From an uncultured Microbacterium sp. (GTDB lineage: Bacteria; Actinomycetota; Actinomycetes; Actinomycetales; Microbacteriaceae): a stretch of DNA of 64,000 bases. The stretch spans positions 434,001-498,000 of the forward strand of contig NZ_FLQR01000001.1 of NCBI RefSeq assembly GCF_900078385.1, in the 5' to 3' direction. Of the stretch, positions 1 to 8,313 are shown one piece after another. The notes below the pieces were generated by a model. It did no database searches. It worked only from the letters and a program-made list of their open reading frames with translations, and had not been told where the DNA came from. The position numbers and the translations under genes were made by a program. Numbering within the stretch: the stretch's first letter is position 1; the number at the start of each line of letters is the position of its first letter.

Positions 1-644
1 CCTCGGTGGGCGACAACTCGCGGAACGTCCTGATGGGGTACCTCGCCGTCGACTCCAACGCGGGCAGCGAGGACGGCACGCGGGCAGAGGGCTACGGGAA
101 GCTGCGGATGCTGGAGATCAGCGCCGACGTGAGCGTGCCGGGCCCCGGTCAGGTGCAGAACATCTTCAACTCGGACGACACGATCTCCTCGCAGCTGAAC
201 CTGCTGAAGCAGGGCCAGTCCGAGGTGCTCAACGGCAACCTGCTGACCCTCCCGGTCGGCGGCGGTCTCCTGTACGTGCAGCCGGTCTTCGTGCAGGCCT
301 CCAGCGGCACGCAGCTGCCCACGCTGCGGAAGATCCTCGTCGCGTTCGGCGACGAAGTGGCCTTCGAGGACACCCTGCAGGACGCGCTCGACGAGCTGTT
401 CGGCGGCGACTCCGGCGCCAGCACCGGTGACGGCGGGGTCACCCCGACACCGAACCCGACCGAGACACCCGACCCGAGCGATCCCGGCGTTCCCGTGGAC
501 GAGCTCCAGGCGGCACTGGACGAGGCGCGCCAGGCCATGCTCGACCGCGAGGCGGCGCTCCGGGACGGCGACTGGGCCGCGTACGGTGAGGCCGACGAGC
601 GCCTCACCGCCGCGATCGAGAAGCTCCTGGCCCTCGAGGACTGA
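1..644 (+). CDS. UPF0182 family membrane protein, C-terminal part (5' end outside window)
   Basis: The reading frame is open from the left edge, so only the last 212 or so residues are present. The segment beginning with [14 protein letters not shown] and continuing through [16 protein letters not shown] is characteristic of the soluble end of the large multi-pass UPF0182 proteins (PF03699), whose function is unknown. A Thr/Pro/Asp-rich linker at about residues 138-160 is followed by an acidic, alanine-rich helix ([14 protein letters not shown]) with coiled-coil character, which is usual at the tail of actinobacterial members. The stop is at 642-644. The downstream neighbour is on the opposite strand and 27 bases away. 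The gtg at position 6 is an internal codon, not the start. Confidence 0.85.
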   Translation, partial: SVGDNSRNVLMGYLAVDSNAGSEDGTRAEGYGKLRMLEISADVSVPGPGQVQNIFNSDDTISSQLNLLKQGQSEVLNGNLLTLPVGGGLLYVQPVFVQASSGTQLPTLRKILVAFGDEVAFEDTLQDALDELFGGDSGASTGDGGVTPTPNPTETPDPSDPGVPVDELQAALDEARQAMLDREAALRDGDWAAYGEADERLTAAIEKLLALED

Positions 645-671
645 CGCGATCGATCCCCTGGGGGTGGGTGC

Positions 672-1547
672 TCACGCGGTGAGCATCCACCACCAGATCA
701 GCAGCAGCGTCACGAGGAAGCCGGCCAGCTGGTTGATCCAGAGGAACCGGCGCCAGCCCGCTGTCGCGGACGCGGAGTCGGCATCCGGGATGCTGCGGAA
801 CGGCCAGACCGCGGCGAGGTAGGGGAGCACCGCGATGGCCGCGAGCGGCCCGGGCCACGCCGTCCCGAGCATCGCGATGCCCGCGGCGGCATAGCAGACG
901 AGCGCGAACCGCGACGTCCAGGCGGCGCCCCGCGCCGTCGCGATCGAGGCGATCCCCGCCTCCCGGTCGGCGACGACGTCCTGCACGGCGCCGAACGCGT
1001 GCGAGGCGACTCCCCACAGGGCGAACGCGAGGACGATGAGGCCCAGCTGCCAGGTCCAGGTCGCGCCCGCGAGGGCCAGGCCGTACACGGCGGGGGAGAA
1101 GAAGTGGATGCTGCTGGTCACGGAGTCCGCGAACGGCCGCTCCTTCAGCCGGAGCGGCGGGGCACTGTAGAAGACGACGAAGAACAGGCTCGCCGCGAGG
1201 ATCGGCCAGGTCACCGGCGGGCCGACGACGACGAGGAAGACCACGAACGGCAGGCACGACAGGCCGGCCGCCCACAGCGTGACGGGATGCATGCTCCGAT
1301 CCAGCACGGCGCCGTGCGCCCCGCCCTTCCGCGGGTTGCGGAGATCGGACTCGTAGTCGAAGACGTCGTTGATCCCGTACATCGCGAGGTTGTACGGGAT
1401 GAGGAAGAACAGCGTCCCGACGATGAGAGTCACGTCGATCCCGCGGGTCGTCAGGAGATAGGCCGCGGCGAACGGGTACGCGGTGTTGATCCAGCTCACC
1501 GGGCGCGACGACACGAGGAGCTCGCGGCCGACGGACAGCGCGTTCAC
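672..1547 (-). CDS. crtEb: Lycopene elongase/hydratase, UbiA prenyltransferase family
   Basis: This is a 291-residue integral membrane prenyltransferase. It should add two C5 units (from DMAPP) to lycopene to give the C50 carotenoid flavuxanthin. The Mg-binding motif NDVFDYESD near residue 60 and the RNPRKGGA stretch after it identify the UbiA family, and about eight hydrophobic segments follow. The start is GTG at 1547, which overlaps the TGA stop of crtYf in a GTGA. The longer frame upstream is the shadow of crtYf. It is the last gene of the carotenoid operon. The gene order matches the decaprenoxanthin cluster of Corynebacterium glutamicum, where crtEb is also last. The exact product (decaprenoxanthin or sarcinaxanthin type) depends on the cyclase and cannot be read here. 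Confidence 0.9.
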   Translation of the reverse strand: MNALSVGRELLVSSRPVSWINTAYPFAAAYLLTTRGIDVTLIVGTLFFLIPYNLAMYGINDVFDYESDLRNPRKGGAHGAVLDRSMHPVTLWAAGLSCLPFVVFLVVVGPPVTWPILAASLFFVVFYSAPPLRLKERPFADSVTSSIHFFSPAVYGLALAGATWTWQLGLIVLAFALWGVASHAFGAVQDVVADREAGIASIATARGAAWTSRFALVCYAAAGIAMLGTAWPGPLAAIAVLPYLAAVWPFRSIPDADSASATAGWRRFLWINQLAGFLVTLLLIWWWMLTA

Positions 1548-1849
1548 TCGGCCTCCCGTGGGCTCAGCAGCACCCAGAGCGCCGGCAGCAGGAACGCCGC
1601 GCACAGCGGGTAGGCGAAGTCCTCCACGGGTGCGAGGCCGATCCGGATCCCGCTGATCCGGTCGGCGGGATAGGTGAACAGCCCCGCGGCGATCATGACG
1701 TTGTCGAAGACGGCGGTCAGGATGCCGAGGATCACGGCCGTGATCCCGGACGCGCCCATCCGTCGCGCGAAGCGCGGGCGCCGCAGGGTCGCGAGGGTCA
1801 CGGCCGCGGTGAGCGCGAGGAACGGCAGGACGATCCAGACGTAGGTCAT
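1544..1849 (-). CDS. crtYf: C50 carotenoid cyclase subunit, lycopene cyclase-domain protein
   Basis: This small membrane protein of 101 residues has three hydrophobic segments and belongs to the CarR/lycopene cyclase domain family. The segment FDNVMIAAGLFTYPADRISGIRIGLAP (first part FDNVMIAAGLF) followed by ED is the family signature. CrtYf works as a heterodimer with CrtYe to close both ends of the C50 chain. The ATG start at 1849 overlaps the TGA of crtYe (ATGA), and its own stop overlaps the crtEb start. Equal translation of the two cyclase subunits by coupling fits the heterodimer. The split between e- and g-type cyclases is inferred from position only. Confidence 0.85.
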   Translation of the reverse strand: MTYVWIVLPFLALTAAVTLATLRRPRFARRMGASGITAVILGILTAVFDNVMIAAGLFTYPADRISGIRIGLAPVEDFAYPLCAAFLLPALWVLLSPREAE

Positions 1850-2181
1850 GCGCGGCGTCCCCGGGTGGCCCGCGTGTGCAGCCGGCGGAGCGCGGCCGCG
1901 TGCACGACGAGGGCGAGATAGCAGAGGAACGCGAGGAAGACGGGCTCCTCCAACGGCAGGTGCGGCGCGAGGTCGACGCCGAGGAGGAGCGGGCTCCCGC
2001 CTTTGACGAACACCCCGGCGGCGATCCCGACGGCATCCCAGAGCAGGAAGAACGCCGTCCCCACGAGGATCGCGAGCGTGGCGCGGCGGGGGCGGCGCCA
2101 GAACACCAGCCGGCCGCGCGCGTCGAGGGCCGCGACGCCCGCGGCCGAGACCAGCAGCGCGAGGAGGTACGCGCCGGGCAC
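1846..2181 (-). CDS. crtYe: C50 carotenoid cyclase subunit, lycopene cyclase-domain protein
   Basis: This 111-residue membrane protein has three hydrophobic segments and the motif FFLLWDAVGIAAGVF followed by LPLEEPVFLAFLCYLAL. The paired glutamates (EEP) are the conserved acidic residues of this cyclase family. It should pair with CrtYf to make the cyclic end groups. The start is GTG at 2181, one base after the crtI stop. Length and first residues (YLLALL) agree with known CrtYe proteins. The arrangement crtI-crtYe-crtYf-crtEb is that of actinobacterial C50 clusters. Confidence 0.85.
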   Translation of the reverse strand: MPGAYLLALLVSAAGVAALDARGRLVFWRRPRRATLAILVGTAFFLLWDAVGIAAGVFVKGGSPLLLGVDLAPHLPLEEPVFLAFLCYLALVVHAAALRRLHTRATRGRRA

Positions 2182-2182
2182 G

Positions 2183-3742
2183 TCAGTCGTCCGTTCGCTC
2201 GGGCTCGGCGAGCGGACCCGTGCTGCGGTCGCCGCGGAGCCGCTTGACGACGAGCTCGGCGGAGATGAGGCACATGGGCAGTCCGATCCCCGGCAGCGCC
2301 GATCCGCCCGCGTACAGCAGGCCGTCGACCTTCGCGGAGGCGTTGCGGGGACGGAAGACGGCGCTCTGGCGGAGGGTGTGCGCGAGACCGAGCGCCGTGC
2401 CCTGCCAGGCGCCGAAGTCGTCGGCGAAGTCGCCGGGGGCGATCGTGCGGCGCACCCGGATGCGCGCGGCGAGGTCGGGGACGCCGGTCCACTGCGCGAT
2501 CTGCGCGATGGCGGCGTCGGCGAGCTTCTCGATCCGGGCGTCGCCGTCGCCGTCGACCCCGCCGTGGCCGAGGCCCGGGTCGGCGGGCACCGGGACCAGG
2601 ACGAAGAGGTTCTCCGCGTTGGCCGGCGCGACGGTGCTGTCGGTCGCGCTCGGCTTGCAGATGTACAGCGAGGCGGGGTCGGGCACCGTCTTCGTGTCGA
2701 AGATCGCCTGGAAGTTCTCCTTCCAGGCGTCCGTGAACAGCAGGGTGTGATGCGCGAGCTCGGGCAGCTCGCCGTCGACGCCGAGGAGGAGCAGGAGCGC
2801 GCCGGGTCCCGCGGTGCGCTTGCGCCACCAGGATTCCGGGTAGGTGCGCTCGTCGTCCGGCAGGAGCTTCGTCTCGGTGTGGTGCAGGTCGGCCGTGGAG
2901 ACGACGACGTCGGCCTCGAGGACCTCGCCGTCGCCCAGGCGCAGGCCGGTCGCGCGGCCGTTCTGCGTGCGGATCTGCGTGACCGGCGTGCCCGTGCGCA
3001 CCCGCACCCCGCGCGCCTCGGCGAGGCGCTGAACGGCCGCGATGACCTCGGTGAACCCGCCCCGCGGATAGAGGACGCCCTCGTCGAGGTCGAGGTGGCT
3101 CATGAGGTGGTACAGGCTCGGCGCCTCGTACGGAGAGGTGCCGAGGAAGACTCCCGGATAGCCGAGGATGCGGCGCAGCAGCGGGTCGCGGAACCGCTTG
3201 TCGATGACCGACTGCAGGGAGCGGGTCAGCAGCGGAGCGAGGGTCGGGAGCCGGCGCAGGAGCGTCCGATCGCGGAGCCCCGCGGTGCTCTCGTACGTGT
3301 CGTAGAGGAACCGCGTGACGGCGAGGTCATACGCGTCCGCCGCAGAGTCGAGGTAGGCGTCCAGTCGCGCGCCGGCGCCCGGCTCGCGGGACTCGAACAG
3401 CGCGCGGGCGTGCGTGCGACCCGACACGACGTCGACGTGCTCACCGGCGCCGGTGCCCTGCGGCTGCCCGTACACGCGGTAGGCCGGTGTCAGCGGCACG
3501 AGGTCGAGCTCGGCGTCCGCGGTCGTCCCGAGGAGGCGGAAGAAGTGGTCGAAGACCTCCGGCATGAGGTACCAGCTGGGCCCCGTGTCGAACCGGAACC
3601 CGTCGCTCTCCCACGACCCGGCCCGTCCGCCCGTGACGTCGCGGGCTTCGACGACGGTGACGTCGTAGCCCTCTTCGGCCAGGAGTGCGGCCGTCGCGAG
3701 CCCGGCGATGCCGGCGCCGACGACGGCGGCGGTCCGCGTCAC
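2183..3742 (-). CDS. crtI: Phytoene desaturase
   Basis: This FAD-dependent desaturase of 519 residues should turn phytoene into lycopene in four steps at the membrane. The N-terminus has the dinucleotide fold VVGAGIAGLATAALLAEEG, then the substrate-side motif GGRAGSWESDGFRFDTGPSW. The C-terminal signature GGSALPGIGLPMCLISA is typical of CrtI. The start is GTG at 3742, which overlaps the crtB stop as GTGA. This start leaves four residues before the FAD fold, as in other CrtI proteins. An upstream extension of the frame is a crtB shadow and was not used. Confidence 0.93.
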   Translation of the reverse strand: MTRTAAVVGAGIAGLATAALLAEEGYDVTVVEARDVTGGRAGSWESDGFRFDTGPSWYLMPEVFDHFFRLLGTTADAELDLVPLTPAYRVYGQPQGTGAGEHVDVVSGRTHARALFESREPGAGARLDAYLDSAADAYDLAVTRFLYDTYESTAGLRDRTLLRRLPTLAPLLTRSLQSVIDKRFRDPLLRRILGYPGVFLGTSPYEAPSLYHLMSHLDLDEGVLYPRGGFTEVIAAVQRLAEARGVRVRTGTPVTQIRTQNGRATGLRLGDGEVLEADVVVSTADLHHTETKLLPDDERTYPESWWRKRTAGPGALLLLLGVDGELPELAHHTLLFTDAWKENFQAIFDTKTVPDPASLYICKPSATDSTVAPANAENLFVLVPVPADPGLGHGGVDGDGDARIEKLADAAIAQIAQWTGVPDLAARIRVRRTIAPGDFADDFGAWQGTALGLAHTLRQSAVFRPRNASAKVDGLLYAGGSALPGIGLPMCLISAELVVKRLRGDRSTGPLAEPERTDD

Positions 3743-4608
3743 GAGTCCGACCGCCGGGGCCGGCCGAACGCCGCGGCGCGCACGGCGATGCCCGCCTTCC
3801 GGGCGTTCGGGACGCGGACGCGCGCGTCCGGATCGGGCTCCTGCCGGAGCCGCTTCGCCAGCTCGGCGAAGAGGTCGTGGGCCGTCGTGACGGCGCGGCG
3901 GCAATCCGCCGGCAGGTCCGGGATGACGGCGGCCGCGGCGGCGAGGTCGCCGTCGATGCGCTCGAGCACCTGCGCCCGCGACGTCGTGCCCGCCTCGACC
4001 CCGAGGTAGTCGCGGCCGAGCCGGTGCGCGTCGTCGGCGTGGTCGCGGAGGAAGTTGATGTCCTGGAACGCCGCGCCCAGTCGGCGCGCGCCGCTGATGA
4101 GGGCCGGTGCGGGCGTCACGGGCGCGGGGGCACCGGCGGAGACGAACACCTGCAGGCACATGAGCCCCACCACCTCGGCGGACCCGTACACGTAGGCCTC
4201 GTGCGACTGGGCGTCGTGGACGCTGCGTTCCAGATCCGTGCGCATGGACGCGAAGAAGGGGCGCACGAGCTCGCCTCCGATGCCGCACTCGCGCGCGGTC
4301 CGGGCGAACGCGTGCACGACGAGGTTCACGCTGAAGCCGCGGGCGATCGCGGTGAGGGTCTCGGCCTCGAGCTCGTCGAGGACGAGGCGCTGGGTCGCGG
4401 GCGGCAGGCCCGCGGCCGCCGCCGTCCCGTCGACGACCTCGTCCGCGATCCGCACGAGGGCGTAGACGTTCCGCACGTGCGGGCGCACGCGCGGCCCGAG
4501 GAGACGCGAGGCCAGGCCGAACGAGGTCGAGTAGGCGGTGATGACGGTCGCGGCGGCGTCGCGCGCGACGCGGTCGTAGCGGTCGAGGTCGGGGATCTCC
4601 GCGCTCAC
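3739..4608 (-). CDS. crtB: Phytoene synthase
   Basis: This squalene/phytoene synthase family enzyme of 289 residues should condense two geranylgeranyl diphosphates to phytoene. The first Asp-rich motif is in VRIADEVVDG (D56, E57, D60). The second, DHADDAHRLGRDYL, lies around residue 185. The start is GTG at 4608, overlapping the TGA of crtE (GTGA). It lies between crtE and crtI in the coupled operon, so synthesis follows directly from its substrate-forming enzyme. The usual N-terminal YDRVARDAAATVITAYSTSF block is intact. Confidence 0.92.
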   Translation of the reverse strand: MSAEIPDLDRYDRVARDAAATVITAYSTSFGLASRLLGPRVRPHVRNVYALVRIADEVVDGTAAAAGLPPATQRLVLDELEAETLTAIARGFSVNLVVHAFARTARECGIGGELVRPFFASMRTDLERSVHDAQSHEAYVYGSAEVVGLMCLQVFVSAGAPAPVTPAPALISGARRLGAAFQDINFLRDHADDAHRLGRDYLGVEAGTTSRAQVLERIDGDLAAAAAVIPDLPADCRRAVTTAHDLFAELAKRLRQEPDPDARVRVPNARKAGIAVRAAAFGRPRRSDS

Positions 4609-5666
4609 GGGATACGCTCGTCGATCGCGGTGGCGAGCTGGGCGAGCAGGCTCACGACGGGCGCGCCCAGCGACGTCTCGGCGGCCAGCCGGCGCGCCTG
4701 CGCGAGGGTGTCGTGCACCAGGACGATGAGCTCCTCGCGGGCCCCGCTCGCGTCCAGCTCGCGCTGCGCCGCCCGCAGCGCGATGGGTCCCGTGTGGGCG
4801 ACGGCGAGGGCGGAGCTGACCCGCGGCCACGCGGGGGAGTGCTGCGCGAGCGCGATGAGCGGGGTCCGCTTGGCCTCACGCAGGTCGGCGCCCGGCTCCC
4901 GGCCGGCCTGCTCGGCCGTCCCGAAGGTGCCGATGAGGTCGTCCACGAGCTGGAAGGCGAGGCCCAGGAGCCCGCCGATCGTCTCGACGGCGGTGCGTTC
5001 TGCCGCCGTCGCATCGGCCATGAGGGCACCGGCTGCCAGCGGCGCCCGGAACGAGTACGCGGCCGTCTTGTCGTGTGCGGCGCCGAGGAGCGCCGGGGTG
5101 TCCGGGTAGTCCGGAAGCACGGCATGCTCGACGTCGGCGAGCTCGCCCAGGGCCGAGACGAGGATCGCGTCGTCGAGGAGTTCGAGCAGTGCGGCGCGGG
5201 TGGCGTCCGGGAGGGCGGCCGTGGCGATCATGCGGGTCGCCTCGAAGAGCAGGAGGTCGCCGGCGAGCACGGCGGCCGCGTCGCCGAGGAGGTCGGCGCC
5301 GTCGGCGGTGGCCCCGCCGTCGCGGGCGCGGCCACGGAACTCGCCGCCGACGTTGGGGGCACCGCGGCGCTGCGTGTCGCGGTCGATGAGGTCGTCGTGC
5401 ACGACGAACGCGGTGTGCAGCAGCTCGAAGGCGGCGGCCACCTGCGATACGCCCCGCGTGTCGGCGGCGCTGCCGCCGAACGCTTCGAAGGAGGCGACCA
5501 CGAGCGCGGGGCGCAGCCGTTTGCCGCCGGCGGCGGCGCGCGCCGTCGCATCGGCGAGCGCGCGCGCCGAGGGCCCGCGCCGGGCGGTGCGGGCCCGCAG
5601 TCGCGACAGCGACGCGTCGATCTCGACGTCGACGGCCTCGCGGGCGGCGGGGGAGACGGCGATCAT
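4605..5666 (-). CDS. crtE: Geranylgeranyl diphosphate synthase (polyprenyl synthetase)
   Basis: This trans-prenyltransferase of 353 residues should elongate DMAPP/FPP to GGPP for the carotenoid route. The first Asp-rich motif is DDLID at residues 91-95, followed by RDTQRRG. The second region reads QLVDDLIGTFG at about 240-249, where the usual fifth Asp is Gly, as in many actinobacterial CrtE proteins. The ATG start at 5666 overlaps the idi stop (ATGA). The much longer frame upstream is an idi shadow. The residue just before the first motif that sets chain length was not analysed, so C20 specificity is inferred from the operon. Confidence 0.9.
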   Translation of the reverse strand: MIAVSPAAREAVDVEIDASLSRLRARTARRGPSARALADATARAAAGGKRLRPALVVASFEAFGGSAADTRGVSQVAAAFELLHTAFVVHDDLIDRDTQRRGAPNVGGEFRGRARDGGATADGADLLGDAAAVLAGDLLLFEATRMIATAALPDATRAALLELLDDAILVSALGELADVEHAVLPDYPDTPALLGAAHDKTAAYSFRAPLAAGALMADATAAERTAVETIGGLLGLAFQLVDDLIGTFGTAEQAGREPGADLREAKRTPLIALAQHSPAWPRVSSALAVAHTGPIALRAAQRELDASGAREELIVLVHDTLAQARRLAAETSLGAPVVSLLAQLATAIDERIP

Positions 5667-6211
5667 GATGCGCGGCGGACGGCCGGCGTCTGGAAGAGGT
5701 GCAGCTGCTCGGCCTGCAGGACGAGCCACGGGCTGAACGCCCACGGCGTCGTGACGAGCGACGAGCCGAGGTCGGCGGGGTCGACCCAGCGGGACTCGAC
5801 GACCTCGAGCGGATTCAGGACGAGCTCGTCGTCGGTCACGGCCGTGTAGACGGGGCAGATCTCGTGCTCGACGATCCCGGAGGCGTCCACGGCACGGTAG
5901 CGGAACAGTGGCAGGGCGAGCCGCACGTCCTGCAGCGTGATGCCGAGCTCGTACTCCGCGCGGCGGTGCACGGCGCTCAGCACCGGCTCGGCGGGCTTCG
6001 GGTGGCCGCAGAACGAGTTCGTCCACACCCCCGGCCACGCGGTCTTGCCGAGCGCGCGCCGGGTCACGAGGAGCTCGCCGGCCCGGTTGTAGACGTGGCA
6101 GGAGAACGCCAGGTGGAGGGCCGTATCCGTGCCGTGCACGCTCGACTTGGGGGCCGTGCCGATCTCGCGGCCGTCTTCGTCCAGCAGGACGACGTGTTCT
6201 GTGTCTGACAT
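5663..6211 (-). CDS. idi: Isopentenyl-diphosphate delta-isomerase, type I
   Basis: This Nudix-fold isomerase of 182 residues interconverts IPP and DMAPP. The catalytic cysteine lies in TNSFCGHP (about residue 68) and the acidic residue in EHEICPVYTA (about residue 115). Metal-binding histidines are in LHLAFSCHVYN. It is the first gene of the carotenoid operon. C50 carotenoid formation needs DMAPP both as primer for CrtE and as donor for CrtEb, which explains its presence here. Transcription should start in the 72-base gap shared with the divergent MarR gene. Confidence 0.92.
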   Translation of the reverse strand: MSDTEHVVLLDEDGREIGTAPKSSVHGTDTALHLAFSCHVYNRAGELLVTRRALGKTAWPGVWTNSFCGHPKPAEPVLSAVHRRAEYELGITLQDVRLALPLFRYRAVDASGIVEHEICPVYTAVTDDELVLNPLEVVESRWVDPADLGSSLVTTPWAFSPWLVLQAEQLHLFQTPAVRRAS

Positions 6212-6226
6212 CTCGCCTCGATTTTT

Positions 6227-6241
6227 GCTAGTTTAGCTAGC
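6227..6241. promoter_or_regulatory. Candidate operator in the idi/marR divergent promoter
   Basis: A 5-bp inverted repeat GCTAG-TTTAG-CTAGC sits in an AT-rich island between the two divergent genes, with related flanks (ATTTTT on the left, GATTTC on the right). A MarR dimer site of this kind would control both directions. This is an inference from position and symmetry. Confidence 0.45.
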
Positions 6242-6283
6242 GATTTCGATTGAGCATACCCAAACCGACCCGGAGGTGTCCAC

Positions 6284-6754
6284 GTGACGCAGCGGTGGGT
6301 CCCGCAGACCGCTCACGATCACCTCATGCTGGAGGCGATGAAGGCCGTGCGCGCCTTCAGCGATGCCATGGACCGCATGCACGGTGATCTGCGCGGCGAC
6401 ATGGGCATGAACGCGAGCGACCTCGCGGCGATGCGGATGCTCATCCTCCGCGAGCAGCGCGGCGAACTCGTCAAGCCCCACGACATCGCGAAGCACCTCT
6501 CCATCACGTCGGCATCCACGACGAAGCTGCTCGAGCGGCTCGAGGAGAGCGGACACCTCGAGCGCCTTCCGCATCCCACCGATCGTCGGGCGCGGATCGT
6601 CGTGCTGACGGATCAGGCGCGGGCGGAGTTCTATCAGCGCTTCGGCGAGCGGATGCGGAAGATGCGGGGCGCGATGTCCGGCTACGACGTCGAGGAGCTC
6701 AAGGTCGTCGTCCGGTTCCTCTCCGAGATGGAGGAGGCCCTCGTCGGCAGGTGA
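6284..6754 (+). CDS. MarR-family regulator of the carotenoid cluster (CrtR-like)
   Basis: The 156-residue protein has a winged helix-turn-helix: the region DIAKHLSITSASTTKLLERLEESGHLERL (about residues 65-93) followed by the wing HPTDRRARIVVLT is typical MarR. The start is GTG at 6284 with GGAGGT seven bases upstream. It is divergent from idi. In C. glutamicum a divergently placed MarR protein, CrtR, represses the crt operon and is released by prenyl diphosphates such as GGPP. The same role is inferred here from position and family. The gene is followed by a strong bidirectional hairpin. Confidence 0.85.
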   Translation: MTQRWVPQTAHDHLMLEAMKAVRAFSDAMDRMHGDLRGDMGMNASDLAAMRMLILREQRGELVKPHDIAKHLSITSASTTKLLERLEESGHLERLPHPTDRRARIVVLTDQARAEFYQRFGERMRKMRGAMSGYDVEELKVVVRFLSEMEEALVGR

Positions 6755-6777
6755 CGGGGCGACGCGCCCGGGGAAAC

Positions 6778-6809
6778 GAAGAAGGCGCCCCATCCGGGAC
6801 GCCTTCTTC
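6778..6809. terminator. Bidirectional hairpin between marR and tRNA-fMet
   Basis: A perfect 10-bp stem (GAAGAAGGCG / CGCCTTCTTC) with a 12-base loop lies 24 bases after the marR stop and four bases past the CCA end of the tRNA on the other strand. It can end transcripts from both sides. The following T run is short in both directions. Confidence 0.75.
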
Positions 6810-6812
6810 ATC

Positions 6813-6889
6813 TGGTTGCGGGGGCAGGATTTGAACCTACGACCTCTGGGTTATGAGCCCAGCGAGCTACCGAGCTGCTCCACCCCGCG
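6813..6889 (-). tRNA. tRNA-fMet (CAT), initiator
   Basis: A 77-nt cloverleaf with encoded CCA. The acceptor begins CGCGGGG and ends CCCCGCA, giving the unpaired C1-A72 that marks initiator tRNA. The anticodon arm CTGGG-CTCATAA-CCCAG has the three G-C pairs next to the loop that direct the tRNA to the P site. The T arm AGGTTCAAATCCTGC is normal. Confidence 0.95.
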
Positions 6890-6970
6890 GCACACGAAAA
6901 GCCTAACATGCCTTCCGGGGACCGGATGCACGCGTTGCCCGCCGGGGCCCCGGCGGGAGAGGATGAGGGC

Positions 6971-7489
6971 ATGTCATCGCAGTCCCACGCGCGCGAGGCC
7001 CGGTCACGCGACGACGCGGCCGACGGCCGTGCGGAGACGCCGAACGAGCGTGCCGACCGCAACTGGAACGACGTCCTGCAGGAGCTGCGGGTCCTCCAGA
7101 CGGGCACGCAGATCATCACCGGGTTCCTCCTCGCCCTCGCCTTCCAGCCGGCCTTCGCCGACCTGACCGCGGGCCAGCGCACGTTCTACCTCACCCTGGT
7201 CGTCGGCTCCGCCCTCAGCGCGATCGTCGCGCTCGCGCCCGTCGCGCTGCACCGGTTCCTCTTCCAGCACCGTGCCAAGCAGACCGTCGTCGCCTACGGG
7301 CACGCGGCACTCATCACGGCGCTCGTGACCGTGTCCCTCCTGCTCGTCGGGGTCGTGGCCTTCATCTTCGAGGTCGTCGTCGGGGATGCCGCCTCGTGGA
7401 CCGCGGGAATCGTCCTCGGCGTCATCATCGCGGTCCTGTGGGTCGCCCTCCCGCTGATGTTCCGCGCGCAGACGGGACGCGACGCGTGA
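6971..7489 (+). CDS. DUF6328-like four-helix membrane protein
   Basis: This hypothetical protein of 172 residues has a hydrophilic N-terminus (residues 1-45, rich in Arg, Asp and Glu) and four hydrophobic helices, including TGFLLALAFQPAF and ALVTVSLLLVGVVAFIF. The motif NWNDVLQELRVLQTGTQIITGFLL (first part NWNDVLQELRVLQTG) is shared by the DUF6328 family of actinobacterial membrane proteins, whose function is unknown. The ATG at 6971 was chosen because a purine-rich GGAGAGGATGAGGG lies directly before it. A longer frame from 6908 lacks a ribosome site. The stop overlaps the next gene's GTG. Confidence 0.75.
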   Translation: MSSQSHAREARSRDDAADGRAETPNERADRNWNDVLQELRVLQTGTQIITGFLLALAFQPAFADLTAGQRTFYLTLVVGSALSAIVALAPVALHRFLFQHRAKQTVVAYGHAALITALVTVSLLLVGVVAFIFEVVVGDAASWTAGIVLGVIIAVLWVALPLMFRAQTGRDA

Positions 7490-8295
7490 GCGGGCCCGCC
7501 GTGCCCGTCGCCGTCGCGCAGTTCGCCCCGACGGCGGATGTCGCCGCAAATCTCGCGCTCATCGAGGAGCTCGTCGCGCGCGCAGCGGATCGCGGCGCGC
7601 GGGTCGTGCTCTTCCCGGAGTACTCCAGCTACTTCACCGACCCGTTCGACGAGTCCCTCGCCGCGCACGCCCAGGATGTCGACGGACCGTTCGTGCAGGC
7701 GCTGACCGCGCTCGCCCGGCGCCACGGCGTCGTGGTCGTCGCGGGACTCCTCGAGCGCGCCGGCGACGGCCGGCGGGTGCGCAACACCGTCGTCGCGGTC
7801 GCCGAGGACGGCGTCCGCGCGACGTACCGCAAACTGCACCTGTACGACGCGTTCGGTCAGCGCGAGTCGGACTGGGTGGAACCCGGCGTGATCGCGGCGC
7901 CCGAGACCTTCGAGGTCGACGGCGTCCGCTTCGCCCTGATGACCTGCTACGACCTCCGCTTCCCGGAGGTGGGCCGGCTCCTCGCCGACACGGGCGCGCA
8001 CGTCCTCCTCGTGGCGGCGGAATGGGTGCGCGGTCCCCTGAAGGAGCACCACTGGCGGACGCTCCTGCACGCCCGCGCCATCGAGAACACGGTCTTCGTC
8101 GCTGCGGCCGACCACCCGCCGCCGCTCGGCGTGGGCGCCTCGATGATCGTCGACCCGCAGGGCGTGGAGATCGCCGGCGTCGGCACGACGAGCGACGTCG
8201 CGGTGGCGCACGTCGACGCGGACGCCGTCGCGCGTGTGCGCCGCGTGAACCCGTCGCTGGCGCTCCGTCGCTTCCGCGTCACGCCGCGCGACTGA
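7486..8295 (+). CDS. Carbon-nitrogen hydrolase (nitrilase superfamily), omega-amidase-like
   Basis: This 269-residue enzyme has the Glu-Lys-Cys triad of the superfamily: E45 in FPEYSSYF, K116 in YRKLHLYD, and C154 in MTCYDLRFPE. It therefore hydrolyses a C-N bond by a thiol mechanism in the cytosol. The sequence CYDLRFPE is the form seen in Nit1/Nit2 proteins, which deaminate omega-amides of oxoacids or deaminated glutathione. The GTG start overlaps the upstream stop (GTGA). A PLP aminotransferase lies tail-to-tail 18 bases away, which would suit a transaminase/omega-amidase pair. The substrate is not proven. Confidence 0.85.
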   Translation: MSGPAVPVAVAQFAPTADVAANLALIEELVARAADRGARVVLFPEYSSYFTDPFDESLAAHAQDVDGPFVQALTALARRHGVVVVAGLLERAGDGRRVRNTVVAVAEDGVRATYRKLHLYDAFGQRESDWVEPGVIAAPETFEVDGVRFALMTCYDLRFPEVGRLLADTGAHVLLVAAEWVRGPLKEHHWRTLLHARAIENTVFVAAADHPPPLGVGASMIVDPQGVEIAGVGTTSDVAVAHVDADAVARVRRVNPSLALRRFRVTPRD

Positions 8296-8313
8296 CGGCC
8301 GCACGGCGCGTCG

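Noticed and set aside
6808..7182. Minus-strand frame starting in front of tRNA-fMet and ending with VARWAHNPEVVGSNPAPATR
   Set aside because: The ending is a reading of the tRNA gene itself, a common annotation artefact.
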